64,000 bases of DNA from Bacteroidia bacterium (GTDB lineage Bacteria > Bacteroidota > Bacteroidia > J057 > JADKCL01): the NCBI GenBank assembly GCA_020635905.1, contig JACJYV010000002.1:62001-126000 (forward strand). Direction: 5' to 3'. The translations under genes were made by a program, and so were the position numbers. Positions 44,344 to 53,384 of the stretch are shown piece after piece. The notes under the pieces are model-generated. The model was not told the origin of the DNA. It saw only the letters and a program-made list of their open reading frames with translations, and did not search any database. Numbering within the stretch: the first letter of the stretch is position 1; each line of letters starts with the position of its first letter.

Positions 44344-45519
44344 ATGAAAAACAAGAGTCTGCTGTACCTCTTTTTGTTGCTGGCAATGGGAACCTTCGCA
44401 GGATGCGGTGGTAACAACAACATTAACTTCGTTGGTAAAGCCAGTACCAAGACCGGTATGAAGTACAATGAAGATGATGGATTCCAGGTTAAAAATTTCC
44501 GGGGAATGGAGCCAGCTCCCGGAATGATCTTCATTCAGGGTGGTACCATGATCATGGGCGGTGGTGAAAAAGACATCGAGTTCGCTGAAAACAACCGCGA
44601 ACGCCAGATCACGGTTCACAGTTTCTACATGGATGAGACCGAAGTTGCAAACGTGGACTGGAAAGAATTCCTGTTCTACATCAATCGCGACTCTGGTGAA
44701 GCCATGTTTACCAAACTGTATCCTGATACAACTGTTTGGCTGCGTGACCTCGCATTCAACGATCCTTATTCACAGTACTATTACAGCCACATTGCCTTCA
44801 ATACTTACCCGGTGGTAGGTATCAACTGGCACCAGGCCAACGAGTACTGCAAGTGGCGTACTGCCATTGTTAACCAGAATATTCGTGAAGCTGATCCCGA
44901 AGCAGTACTTTATCCTGCTTACCGTCTGCCCACCGAAGCTGAATGGGAATATGCCGCACGCGGCCTCCTCGAACAGGAAAACTACCCCTGGGAAGGAAAA
45001 TCTCTCCGCGATGCCCAAGGTAAATTCCGTGCCAACTTCAAGCGTGGACGAGGTGATTACGCTGGCTGGGCTGGTGGAGATGGTCGTCACTATACTGACG
45101 GTTACATGATCACCGCTCCCGTGCGTTCATTCTACCCCAACGATTTTGGTCTGTACAACATGGCTGGAAACGTTTGCGAGTGGACCATGGATACCTACCG
45201 TTCTCTGAACTACGAAGACGTTGAAGATCTGAACCCCAACCGTCGTAAAGGTAAAACTGAAATTCGTCCTGACGTATGGCTGGATGACGTTGTGTACGGT
45301 GAGCCCGATGGAAACGGTCCTGCTTCATTGCTGTGGAACCCTGACCCGAACGCCCCCACCAACAACATCTTTGATAACATCAAAGTTTACCGTGGTGGTT
45401 CCTGGGCCGACGTTGCCTACTTCCTGACTCCTGGCTCACGCCGCTTCTACAATGGCGACTCTTCTTCTGCCATGATCGGAATGCGCTGCGCCATGATCCG
45501 TCTGGGAAGCCCCTTCTAA
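44344..45519 (+). CDS. gldJ: GldJ-like SUMF1-domain lipoprotein (gliding motility/T9SS)
   Basis: 391 residues. Lipobox FAGC after a short signal peptide, then a SUMF1/formylglycine-enzyme-like fold: GMIFIQGGTMIMGGG, FYMDETEVANVDWKEFLFYI, PVVGINWHQANEYCKWRT, YRLPTEAEWEYAARG, NMAGNVCEWTMD, VYRGGSW. These follow GldJ/GldK, and the segment PDTTVWLRDLAFNDPYSQYY fits GldJ better than GldK. In Flavobacterium GldJ supports gliding and stabilises the T9SS. It is followed by a perfect terminator and paired with a PorP/SprF gene. GldK is the alternative name. Confidence 0.75.
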   Translation: MKNKSLLYLFLLLAMGTFAGCGGNNNINFVGKASTKTGMKYNEDDGFQVKNFRGMEPAPGMIFIQGGTMIMGGGEKDIEFAENNRERQITVHSFYMDETEVANVDWKEFLFYINRDSGEAMFTKLYPDTTVWLRDLAFNDPYSQYYYSHIAFNTYPVVGINWHQANEYCKWRTAIVNQNIREADPEAVLYPAYRLPTEAEWEYAARGLLEQENYPWEGKSLRDAQGKFRANFKRGRGDYAGWAGGDGRHYTDGYMITAPVRSFYPNDFGLYNMAGNVCEWTMDTYRSLNYEDVEDLNPNRRKGKTEIRPDVWLDDVVYGEPDGNGPASLLWNPDPNAPTNNIFDNIKVYRGGSWADVAYFLTPGSRRFYNGDSSSAMIGMRCAMIRLGSPF

Positions 45520-45540
45520 GATTAGGAAAACCAAAATATA

Positions 45541-45572
45541 AAAGGGAGGCATTTGCCTCCCTTTATTTTTTT
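45541..45572 (+). terminator. Rho-independent terminator of the GldJ-like gene
   Basis: Perfect 10-bp stem AAAGGGAGGC-ATTT-GCCTCCCTTT followed by ATTTTTTT, 21 bp after the stop. Confidence 0.92.
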
Positions 45573-45586
45573 ACCCAAATTCAGAA

Positions 45587-45859
45587 ATGACTGCTTCAGA
45601 AGAATTCCTCAGCTTTCTGCTCGAAAAAAAGATTGATGCCAAGGCATTTTTCCAGTATCTCGGGCCTGAATTCAGGCAAATGGATCTGGAATTTGCCCAG
45701 CTCGGGAAAAAATCCTTTGACCAGCAAAAGAAATTCTTCCTGAACAACCTCAGACTGATGTACCCGGCTCCCGTTTCAGAGGAAATTCCCGTAGAAACTC
45801 CCAAACCTGTCCGGCCCAAACCCATTATTCCCCGACCTCCTGCCCCGGGCACCAGTTAA
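45587..45859 (+). CDS. Small hypothetical protein with proline-rich tail
   Basis: 90 residues. A helical N-terminal part (FLSFLLEKKIDAKAFFQYLGPEF ... SFDQQKKFFLNNLRLMY) is followed by a Pro/Lys/Val tail (PKPVRPKPIIPRPP). It has no signal peptide. I recognise no named family, but small proteins of this build are common in Bacteroidota. It lies between the terminator and the M16 protease genes on the same strand and may have its own promoter. Confidence 0.6.
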   Translation: MTASEEFLSFLLEKKIDAKAFFQYLGPEFRQMDLEFAQLGKKSFDQQKKFFLNNLRLMYPAPVSEEIPVETPKPVRPKPIIPRPPAPGTS

Positions 45860-45931
45860 TCCTTTTCCTATCCTGGGAAAATCTTTTAAATTGTGCCCGG
45901 AAACTTTCTTCCCCAACCTATACAGATCTTA

Positions 45932-47176
45932 ATGTCAAAAATAAATTTCTCAACTTTTTACCTGGAAAATGGCCTCAAAGTGCTTGTACATGAGGATCAC
46001 TCCATTCCAAAAGTTGTACTGGACGTTGTTTACAAAGTGGGAGCCAGGGATGAAGATCCTTCTCTGACGGGTTTTGCGCATCTGTTTGAACACCTGATGT
46101 TTGGGGGAAGCAGGAATATCCCTCAGTTTGATACCCCTTTACAGCGTGCCGGGGGCGATAATAATGCCTTCACAAATAACGATCTCACCAATTACTACAT
46201 CAGTCTGCCTTCTAATCAGGTTGAAACTGCCTTCTGGCTGGAATCTGACCGCATGCTGGAACTGGACTTTTCCCAGAAAAGCCTGGATGTACAGAAAAGC
46301 GTGGTGATCGAGGAATTCAAGCAGAGATATCTGAACAAACCCTACGGGGATGCCCACCTGATCCTGCGGAAAACCCATTTTAAGGTTCACCCCTACCGCT
46401 GGCCCACCATTGGCATGGACATTTCCCATATTGAAGGTGCCACCCTGGATGCCGTGAAGGACTTTTTTTATGGGTTTTATGCTCCCAATAATGCCACTCT
46501 GGTCCTGGCGGGAGATATTACCCTGGATCAGGCCCGCCGACTTTCGGAAAAATGGTTTGGACCGATTCCCCGCCGCGAACTCAAAAAACACAACCTTCCC
46601 GTTGAACCTCCCCAGACAGAAGCGAGGTCGGAAACTGTTTACCGCGACGTACCCTTTCCTGCGGTTTATAAAATGTTCCACATTCCCGGCAAAAATGACC
46701 CGGGTTACTACCCGGCCGACCTGATTACGGATCTCCTTTCGCATGGCCGTGCTTCGCGGCTTTATCAAACCTTGGTGATTGAAAAGCAGTTGGTTTCCAG
46801 TGTGCGGGCCTTCAGTTGGGGTGCCCACGACCCGGGTATGATTTCCCTGGACGCCACGCTGGCCAAAGGCGTGGAACCAGCACAGTACGACGAGGCCCTG
46901 GCCCAATTGCTGGAAGAAGTGCAGGAATTGGAGGAGGCCGAGGTTGTGCGCATTAAAAATGCGATCGAAACCCATAATATTCTGGAAAAAACCACCATCC
47001 TGAACCGCGCGGTGGGATTGGCCGTCAGCGACGCTCAGGGAGATCCCGACCTGATCAATACTGCAATTGACAACTATCTAAAAATTCCGGTGGACGAACT
47101 GAAGGAAAGCGCCCGAAAAATTCTCGCTCCTTCCAATTGCTCCACCCTGTATTATATGCCCAACCATGCAAAATAA
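45932..47176 (+). CDS. M16 zinc peptidase, catalytic subunit
   Basis: 414 residues from the ATG at 45932 (MSKINFSTFYLENGLKV); the longer frame begins with a GTG 13 codons upstream. The inverted zinc motif HLFEH lies in GFAHLFEHLMFGG, and a downstream glutamate completes the site. No signal peptide is seen, so it may act in the cytoplasm unless exported by other means. It overlaps the next gene by 11 bp, and the pair resembles the two halves of pitrilysin or the alpha/beta chains of mitochondrial processing peptidase. Confidence 0.9.
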   Translation: MSKINFSTFYLENGLKVLVHEDHSIPKVVLDVVYKVGARDEDPSLTGFAHLFEHLMFGGSRNIPQFDTPLQRAGGDNNAFTNNDLTNYYISLPSNQVETAFWLESDRMLELDFSQKSLDVQKSVVIEEFKQRYLNKPYGDAHLILRKTHFKVHPYRWPTIGMDISHIEGATLDAVKDFFYGFYAPNNATLVLAGDITLDQARRLSEKWFGPIPRRELKKHNLPVEPPQTEARSETVYRDVPFPAVYKMFHIPGKNDPGYYPADLITDLLSHGRASRLYQTLVIEKQLVSSVRAFSWGAHDPGMISLDATLAKGVEPAQYDEALAQLLEEVQELEEAEVVRIKNAIETHNILEKTTILNRAVGLAVSDAQGDPDLINTAIDNYLKIPVDELKESARKILAPSNCSTLYYMPNHAK

Positions 47177-48491
47177 TATTCTGAACCGCATTCACCCACC
47201 ATCCCTTCAACCCCTGAGAAAGGCCCTTTTTCCACTGGTGGAAGAAGTAAAGCTCAATAACGGAATACCCGTTTTTTTGATTCCCTTTGGATCGCAGGAA
47301 GTGGTGGAAATCCGGCTGGTGGGTCGGGGTGGAAAATCATTTGAACAGGTAACGGGAGTTTCAGGTATCGCAACCAAAATGCTGCTGGAAGGCACCAAAA
47401 GCTATTCTTCCCTTGAATTTGCCCGTAAACTCGATGAGTTTGGAGCCTTTTTGCAGGTGGATACGGGATACGAATATGCAGGACTTTCCCTGACCTGCCT
47501 GGAAAAACATCTGGAGAATACCCTGCCTCTGCTGGCTATGGCCATGCTGGAGCCTACCTTTCCCGAAGATGAATTCACCAAACTCAAAAAACGAACCCTC
47601 CAGAATCTGGAGGTCGAGGCTCAGAAAACGAGCCATGTAGCCCGGCAGGAATTTGCCCGTGGCATTTTTGGGGATTTTCACCCTTATGGCAGCCCCATTA
47701 CAGCGGACGTGTTGGAAAAAGTGGAACTCGAACACCTGGTTGCCCACCACAAGCGGACCAATTCTGCTGCCAATTTTACCCTGGTCATTTCAGGAAAGTA
47801 CAACCGCGACAAGCTGATTTCGATTCTTAACCGCGAATTTGGGCAGGCAGAAATGGCCCCCAAAGAAGATTTCCTTCCACTTTCAGCTTCGCTGGCCAGC
47901 CAGACGCCCGGACAGGCCCAAAAAGGATTTGATTTCCACAACATGCCCGATTCCATGCAAGCCACTATTCGGGTGGGACATAAGGCTTTTGCCCGAAATC
48001 ATCCCGATTACTATCCCATGCAGCTGGTAACCACCATCCTGGGAGGGTACTTTGGCTCGCGGCTCATGAGTAATATTCGTGAGGACAAGGGTTACACTTA
48101 TGGCATTTATGCGGGTTGGATTGGACTCAAATATGATGGCCTGTTTGTGATTCAGACGGATGTGGGAGTGGACTACATGCATCCCACCCTGAAAGAAATC
48201 AGATTTGAGCTGGACAGGTTGCTCCAGGACGGCACCAACGAGGATGAACTGGATCTGGTCAAGAATTATATGCTGGGCAAAGCGGCCTCAGCCTGGGAAA
48301 CACCCTCCCAGATTGCAGAGGTGGTGACCAATTCAGTAATTGGGGAATTGCCCTTCAGCAACATTGACGAGCGCTTCGACATCATTCAAGCTATGACGGT
48401 GGAAGATGTGAGCGACCTGGCCCGGAAATATTTCCGGCCCGATGAGCTGCTGGAAACGGTAAGCGGGGCTCACCGCGAAAAGCAGGATTGA
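47166..48491 (+). CDS. M16-family protein, non-catalytic subunit
   Basis: 441 residues, the same fold as its upstream neighbour. The zinc site is missing: the position of HxxEH reads GIATKMLLEG. The C-terminal substrate-binding motif GYTYGIYAG is kept. The M16 pairing rule (one active and one inactive chain forming a clam-shell) suggests it partners the 45932-47176 product. It is translationally coupled by an 11-bp overlap and ends 6 bp from convergent hbd. Confidence 0.9.
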   Translation: MQNNILNRIHPPSLQPLRKALFPLVEEVKLNNGIPVFLIPFGSQEVVEIRLVGRGGKSFEQVTGVSGIATKMLLEGTKSYSSLEFARKLDEFGAFLQVDTGYEYAGLSLTCLEKHLENTLPLLAMAMLEPTFPEDEFTKLKKRTLQNLEVEAQKTSHVARQEFARGIFGDFHPYGSPITADVLEKVELEHLVAHHKRTNSAANFTLVISGKYNRDKLISILNREFGQAEMAPKEDFLPLSASLASQTPGQAQKGFDFHNMPDSMQATIRVGHKAFARNHPDYYPMQLVTTILGGYFGSRLMSNIREDKGYTYGIYAGWIGLKYDGLFVIQTDVGVDYMHPTLKEIRFELDRLLQDGTNEDELDLVKNYMLGKAASAWETPSQIAEVVTNSVIGELPFSNIDERFDIIQAMTVEDVSDLARKYFRPDELLETVSGAHREKQD

Positions 48492-48497
48492 CGAAAA

Positions 48498-49361
48498 TTA
48501 TTTTTCGTAGGAATAGAAACCGCGGCCGGTCTTGCGCCCAAACTGGCCTGCATCCACTTTCTTTTGTTGCAGACGGCTCGGACGGAACCTGGGTTCCTGA
48601 AAAAAGGCATTAAACAGAGACTTGGTCACCTCGTGATTGGTCTCAATCCCAATCAGATCCATCAGTTTGAAAGGTCCCATGCGAAAGCCGCTGCTTTCCA
48701 GCAGACGGTCGATGGCCTCAATGGAAGCACCATTCTCCTCGGCAATGCGCAGGCTCTCCACGTAAAATGGCCGCGCAACCCGATTCACGATAAAGCCAGG
48801 TTCATCTTTGACAAACACAGGCTTCTTGTGCATTTTCTGAGCCAGATCATAAATCAGTTGAGCCACCCAGTCGGCGGTCATTTCCCCGGAAATCACCTCC
48901 ACCAGTTGCATGAGAGGCGCTGGGTTGAAAAAATGCATCCCCACCACCATTTCGGGCCTTTTCAGACCTGCCGCAATGCGGGTAATGGGAATGGTGGAGG
49001 TATTGGAAGCGATGATGGTATCGGGCGAATTGATGGCCTCCACTTCGGAAAGCACCTTTTGCTTCAGATCAGGATTTTCAGGAATGGCCTCAATGATCAC
49101 ATCCCCGATAATATCCGTGGAATTCGAAGTGTATTTTACCCGACCCAGGATCTCGGGCATTTCTGCTTCAGAGATTTTACCCCTTTCGACCGACTTTTTG
49201 AGAAAATCTTCAATGTATGCGGCCGACTCATCCAGCATTTTCTGGTTGATGTCGAATAAAATGCAATTGAAGCCGTCTCGGGCGGCCACCAGGGCAATGC
49301 CCCGACCCATTACCCCGGCTCCTATCACGGCCAGAGACCTGATTTCATCTAAAGTTTTCAT
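48498..49361 (-). CDS. 3-hydroxybutyryl/3-hydroxyacyl-CoA dehydrogenase
   Basis: 287 residues. The NAD-binding fold GAGVMGRGIALVAARDGF is followed by the catalytic block SNTSTIPITRIAAGLKRPEMVVGMHFFNP (His in GMHFFNP) and the C-terminal helical domain ending GRKTGRGFYSY. Its length and single-domain build are those of FadB2/Hbd, which interconverts acetoacetyl-CoA and 3-hydroxybutyryl-CoA. It overlaps pheS by 4 bp (ATGA), an unexpected but clear coupling to a tRNA ligase gene. Confidence 0.9.
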   Translation of the reverse strand: MKTLDEIRSLAVIGAGVMGRGIALVAARDGFNCILFDINQKMLDESAAYIEDFLKKSVERGKISEAEMPEILGRVKYTSNSTDIIGDVIIEAIPENPDLKQKVLSEVEAINSPDTIIASNTSTIPITRIAAGLKRPEMVVGMHFFNPAPLMQLVEVISGEMTADWVAQLIYDLAQKMHKKPVFVKDEPGFIVNRVARPFYVESLRIAEENGASIEAIDRLLESSGFRMGPFKLMDLIGIETNHEVTKSLFNAFFQEPRFRPSRLQQKKVDAGQFGRKTGRGFYSYEK

Positions 49362-50368
49362 GGCTGGATCATTTCAAATTGTTCCAAAAAGCGCACATCG
49401 TTCTGGGAAAGAATCCGCAGATCGGGAATACCATAATTCATCATGGCAATCCTCTCCACTCCCATGCCAAAGGCGTAGCCAGAATATTTCTTAGGGTCAA
49501 TGCCGCAATTCTCCAAAACAGCCGGATCCACCATTCCACAACCCAGAATTTCCACCCAGCCAGAGTATTTACAGACATTACAACCCTTGCCATGACAAAT
49601 ATTACAGCTCACATCCACTTCCGCACTGATCTCCGTAAAGGGAAAATAGGAAGGGCGCAGTTTAATTTTCGTGCCTTCGCCAAACATTTGCTGGGCAAAA
49701 TAAAACAGCACCTGCTTCAGATCGGGAAAGCTCACATTTTCATCCACATACAACCCCTCGACCTGGTGAAAAAACACGTGTGAACGCGAGGAAACGGCCT
49801 CATTGCGATAACAACGGCCGGGAGCCAGAATGCGAATCGGGGGTTTGGAAGTTTCCATCACCCGTGACTGCACGTTGGAAGTGTGGGTCCGCAGCACCAT
49901 GGCCGGATCCATGCTGATATAAAAAGTGTCCTGCATGTCGCGGGCAGGATGGCTTTCCGCAATGTTCAGCGCCCCGAAATTATGCCAGTCGTCCTCAATG
50001 TCCGGCCCCTCGGCAATGGCAAAGCCCAGTCGGCCAAAAATTTCCAGCATGCGATTGAGGGTAAGGCTGACAGGGTGACGCGATCCTTTGAAATGGGGAT
50101 TGCCGGGCAGACTCAGGTCCTCGGGCTGATTGCCTTTCACCTTGACCGGGGCAGCATCCTGAAGGGCCTGCTGCTTCTCCATGGCCAGATTTTTCAGCTC
50201 ATTCAGCACCTTGCCAAAAGCCGCCTTTTCCTCACGGGGCATATTGCGAAAATCATCAAACATGATCTGCACAATTCCCTTTTTGCCGGAATACTTCTGT
50301 TTGAACTCTTCAGAACTTCCGGAAAATCCTTCAATTTCGGCCCGAATTTGATCAATCTTTTCTTTCAT
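49358..50368 (-). CDS. pheS: Phenylalanine-tRNA ligase alpha subunit
   Basis: 336 residues. A coiled-coil N-terminus binds tRNA; the class II core has motif 2 (RCYRNEAVSSRSHVFFHQVEGL) and motif 3 (GMGVERIAMMNYGIPDLR), with the phenylalanine-site segment GWVEILGCGMVDP. A cysteine cluster CNICHGKGCNVC inserted before it could bind zinc; this is a lineage feature seen in some PheS proteins. pheT is not adjacent. Confidence 0.94.
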   Translation of the reverse strand: MKEKIDQIRAEIEGFSGSSEEFKQKYSGKKGIVQIMFDDFRNMPREEKAAFGKVLNELKNLAMEKQQALQDAAPVKVKGNQPEDLSLPGNPHFKGSRHPVSLTLNRMLEIFGRLGFAIAEGPDIEDDWHNFGALNIAESHPARDMQDTFYISMDPAMVLRTHTSNVQSRVMETSKPPIRILAPGRCYRNEAVSSRSHVFFHQVEGLYVDENVSFPDLKQVLFYFAQQMFGEGTKIKLRPSYFPFTEISAEVDVSCNICHGKGCNVCKYSGWVEILGCGMVDPAVLENCGIDPKKYSGYAFGMGVERIAMMNYGIPDLRILSQNDVRFLEQFEMIQP

Positions 50369-50513
50369 GGTTCCAAAAATAAGGAAAGCTGCCCATAAAT
50401 TGGGGGAATCCTTACCTAATGACCAAAAAAATTCCGAAATTTAAGGGTAGCGCGTGTCAGTTGACCTCCTTTCCTGCCCGGAATTGCGGGCCCTGACATA
50501 TACAAACAGGAAT

Positions 50514-52697
50514 ATGGGAAAGCTTCTGCATCTGTCCGAAGGAGAACTTCAAACGGTATTCTGGGAAATCTGGGCCCAGGAACAGGGCTACCTTTATTCG
50601 CTTTGCCTCAAATGGATGGGTAATTCAACGGACGCTGAGGATGCCCTGAGCAGCGCCATGATCAAAGCCTGGGAAAAACTCCCCCAGCACTACACAGAAA
50701 TCAATAATCTGAAAAGTTGGTTATCGAAAGTTACCTATAACCACTGCATGGATTTGCACCGTCTGGCAGCACGCCGGCCAGGTTCGCACGAAAATATTGA
50801 CGAGGTGCTGGGGCGGGAACGCGAAGGTGCGGGTATGGCCGAATCGCCCGAAGATATGATCATGCGGCGCGAAATGTACTCCAACCTGCACCGCGTTATC
50901 CAAACGCTGCCTGAGGCTCTGCAACAACCCATGGCCCTGCGTTGTTTCGAGGATCTGCCTTACCGCCAGATTGCCCGGGAACTCAAGCTGACTCCTGAAA
51001 ATGCCCGAAAAAGGGTGCAGAAGGCCAGGAAAATGATCTCAGAGAAAATGGATCAGCCCGAACAACGGGCGTCAGGCCCCGAAATTCTTCAAATCCCAGA
51101 AAACACAACCCTGAGAGCTGTTTCAGGACCTTCAAGGGAAATACCTCCATTTCCCCCTCAGCCCTGGCGCATCCTGGTAAAACAAAACGGAAAAGCCACC
51201 TGCGAGGCTTTCATTTTTCTGCATGATAAACCCCGTCGCCTGGAACAAAAGAAATCCACCCTGATCAATTACGTGGCAGGACACCCAGGTGGATGGATCA
51301 AGCGGCTGGAACTCGGCGAATTATGTCTTGCCATGGGAGATTGGGAAGAGGCCTGGGAGGAATTTTCTTACGTCCTGCAAAAGCGGCCCGACCAGCATGG
51401 GATCCGGGCAAAACTGATTTACCTGGCTCTTCACCTCCAAAAAGATAAAGCAGGGGCAGAACTGGCCCGCGAAGGCCTTGACCAGGTGAGCGAAAAAAGC
51501 GCCAAAGCATTCCTTTCAGGATGCGCCCATTTGCTGGAAGGCAGCCCTGAAGTGGCATTGGAGCTTTTCAGAGAATGCATGGCTGCCGACCCTTATCATC
51601 CTCAACTGGCATTTTGGATTCCTGTTGCGCTGGAAAGAATTGCGGGGGGATTTCCTTTGCTGAACTTTCTCGAAAAACAATTTGAAAATAATCCCAAAAA
51701 CCTGTTTATCCTGCTCCAATATGCAAAGACCCTGACGGAGTGCGGCCGCCACGAGGTTGCCCGGGCTGTTCTGCATTTTGGCCTTACTCATTTCCCAGAT
51801 TCTGCACCCCTGCAAATCAAAATCGCCCTCCACGAAGGACTGGAAGTGGGAGATCAGTTTCGCAAACAATTGAATCGTCTGCCCGAAAATTCGGAAATCG
51901 CATATTTGAAGGCCGGGTTGCAGGCTCGCGCAGGCAAAAGCACGTCGGGACTGAAAATACTGGAAAAATTTATCGCCCATCATCCTGAGTTACAAGCGGC
52001 CCGCCTCAATCTGATTCAACATATTTTACGCCATGGTCCGTTGAGCCAGTTGCCCAAAGCTTTGAAAAACCACCTTCCCCATTTTCACGGACGGGAAGAA
52101 ATTTCATCACTTTGTCTGATTTTACCTGAAATTGACCTGGATGGAAATCTTGCCCGCCAAATATTCAGGAAACTGGATGACCTGGGATTTTCAAATTGGA
52201 AAATCTCCCTGGCCAAAGGATATGCAGCCCAACAGGCAGGTCAGCCAGCCGAAATCTGGGAAAAATTTCTGGACCAGGCTCTCAGCGAACAGAAAGAGCT
52301 GCCCCTTTGTTTCCTGAAGGCAGCTGAAATTTTTCTAAAGGCTGGAAATTACATGCGGGCCATTGCCCTTGCCCGCAAGAGTTTGAACATCCTGCCTCCT
52401 GATGCCCGCGGGCTCGCCGCACGGGGACACCTCTGTCTGGCGGCCAGCCTGGAAAAATTATCGGCCGGGGAAATGCTGCAGCACCTGCAAAAGGTGCACC
52501 TGCACAGCCAGCAAATGGCAAGCCCTGTCCCGGGGCTGGGTCTTTTTTACCGCGGAGAAGCGGCTTTTCTGGCGGGAGATTATGGAATTGCAGCCGAATT
52601 CTACTATATGGCCCTGGATCTGGGCCTGCCTTTTCCCTGGAAATCACGGGCCCTGGCTGGCACGGAGTTTCGGCCTGCCTCCAAACAGGAGGAATAA
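50514..52697 (+). CDS. ECF-type sigma factor fused to a long TPR-like C-terminal region
   Basis: 727 residues from the ATG at 50514; the open frame begins at a GTG 20 codons upstream. Residues ~10-80 form sigma region 2 (QGYLYSLCLKWMGNSTDAEDALSSAMIKAW and NLKSWLSKVTYN), and ~120-175 form region 4 (LPEALQQPMALRCFEDLPYRQIARELKLT, ENARKRVQKARK). After a Pro-rich linker a ~470-residue helical-repeat region follows (for example GELCLAMGDWEEAWEEFSYVLQKRPD and RGEAAFLAGDYGIAAEFYYMAL). ECF factors are normally ~180-200 residues. No anti-sigma gene is adjacent, so the tail may do the sensing (inference). Confidence 0.85.
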   Translation: MGKLLHLSEGELQTVFWEIWAQEQGYLYSLCLKWMGNSTDAEDALSSAMIKAWEKLPQHYTEINNLKSWLSKVTYNHCMDLHRLAARRPGSHENIDEVLGREREGAGMAESPEDMIMRREMYSNLHRVIQTLPEALQQPMALRCFEDLPYRQIARELKLTPENARKRVQKARKMISEKMDQPEQRASGPEILQIPENTTLRAVSGPSREIPPFPPQPWRILVKQNGKATCEAFIFLHDKPRRLEQKKSTLINYVAGHPGGWIKRLELGELCLAMGDWEEAWEEFSYVLQKRPDQHGIRAKLIYLALHLQKDKAGAELAREGLDQVSEKSAKAFLSGCAHLLEGSPEVALELFRECMAADPYHPQLAFWIPVALERIAGGFPLLNFLEKQFENNPKNLFILLQYAKTLTECGRHEVARAVLHFGLTHFPDSAPLQIKIALHEGLEVGDQFRKQLNRLPENSEIAYLKAGLQARAGKSTSGLKILEKFIAHHPELQAARLNLIQHILRHGPLSQLPKALKNHLPHFHGREEISSLCLILPEIDLDGNLARQIFRKLDDLGFSNWKISLAKGYAAQQAGQPAEIWEKFLDQALSEQKELPLCFLKAAEIFLKAGNYMRAIALARKSLNILPPDARGLAARGHLCLAASLEKLSAGEMLQHLQKVHLHSQQMASPVPGLGLFYRGEAAFLAGDYGIAAEFYYMALDLGLPFPWKSRALAGTEFRPASKQEE

Positions 52698-52772
52698 TCA
52701 CCTAACTCAACATTTTCACATTTTGTCCTCTGAAAACGTCTAAGGGAAACCTGCGGGTCGAATGCAAAAAAG

Positions 52773-52928
52773 ATGGGCAAAAATCAGGAACCTGAAAGAG
52801 ATAAACGGACTCCCCACGCCAACGGGGACAGAAGATCAGACCGAAAACCCGACCATAAATCCGGGAAAGGGGATGAAGGGGAAAAGCATCCCAGCAAAAA
52901 GGAAAATCCTGAGAAAAAGGATCAGTAA
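52773..52928 (+). CDS. Possible 51-residue highly charged microprotein
   Basis: ATG at 52773 to TAA at 52928: MGKNQEPERDKRTPHANGD..., ending ENPEKKDQ. Nearly all residues are Lys, Arg, Asp, Glu, Gly, Pro, Asn, Ser or His, with one Ala and no other hydrophobic residue, a composition typical of small disordered stress-type proteins. It starts 75 bp after the sigma-TPR stop and ends 18 bp before a convergent gene, so it fits the gap neatly. A purine-rich AAAAAAG precedes the ATG. No homologue is recognised, and a chance ORF is possible. Confidence 0.42.
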   Translation: MGKNQEPERDKRTPHANGDRRSDRKPDHKSGKGDEGEKHPSKKENPEKKDQ

Positions 52929-52946
52929 TCTCTCAGAACGGGGTGA

Positions 52947-53228
52947 TTACACCAACTGGAAGCGTTTTTTGCAAATGCGGGTGGAGGTGAGCAGGGAAAG
53001 TTCGTAATTTCCTTCAGAAAAATTCCCCAAATCCAGGTTGACTTTGTTTTGTCCGACCCTGCTTTGCACGTGGTCTTCAAAAACAACTTTACCAGAACGG
53101 GTGATCAGCAAGGCAACGGGCGTAGCCTGACGGGCAAAAAAGTGAACAAACCCAGGTTTGCGGGATTCGACCGCGAGGGAGGTTAAAGAAATTTCAGCTT
53201 CGTCAGAATAATTGACTGTGGTGGACAT
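52947..53228 (-). CDS. Small beta-sandwich protein resembling a stand-alone T9SS C-terminal domain
   Basis: 93 residues without a signal peptide. The pattern VALLITRSGKVVFEDHV ... GQNKVNLDLGNFSEGNYELSL ... CKKRFQLV follows the strands of type A sorting domains (Gly-Lys-Val turn, NYELSL in place of VYFLKV), but the usual PNP motif is missing. It lies 156 bp downstream of a signal-anchored gene of fibronectin-like type on the same strand; the region between has stops in every useful frame, so they are not one broken gene. Function unknown. Confidence 0.55.
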   Translation of the reverse strand: MSTTVNYSDEAEISLTSLAVESRKPGFVHFFARQATPVALLITRSGKVVFEDHVQSRVGQNKVNLDLGNFSEGNYELSLLTSTRICKKRFQLV

Positions 53229-53384
53229 CGTGAATAGCGATTTACATAACGGGTTACGAAAATATGCTATTCCCCTGAATTTCAGATGAATTTTCGACGA
53301 ATGAAACTTAATTTGGGATGAATTTCTGTAAATAATTGGCCCGTTTCACAATAAAATTCACCTCGAGGTCAAAACCTGTTCTTT

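Noticed and set aside
52762..53007. 81-codon plus-strand ORF after the sigma-TPR gene
   Set aside because: It overlaps the convergent 93-residue gene and is less protein-like than the 51-codon frame at 52773.
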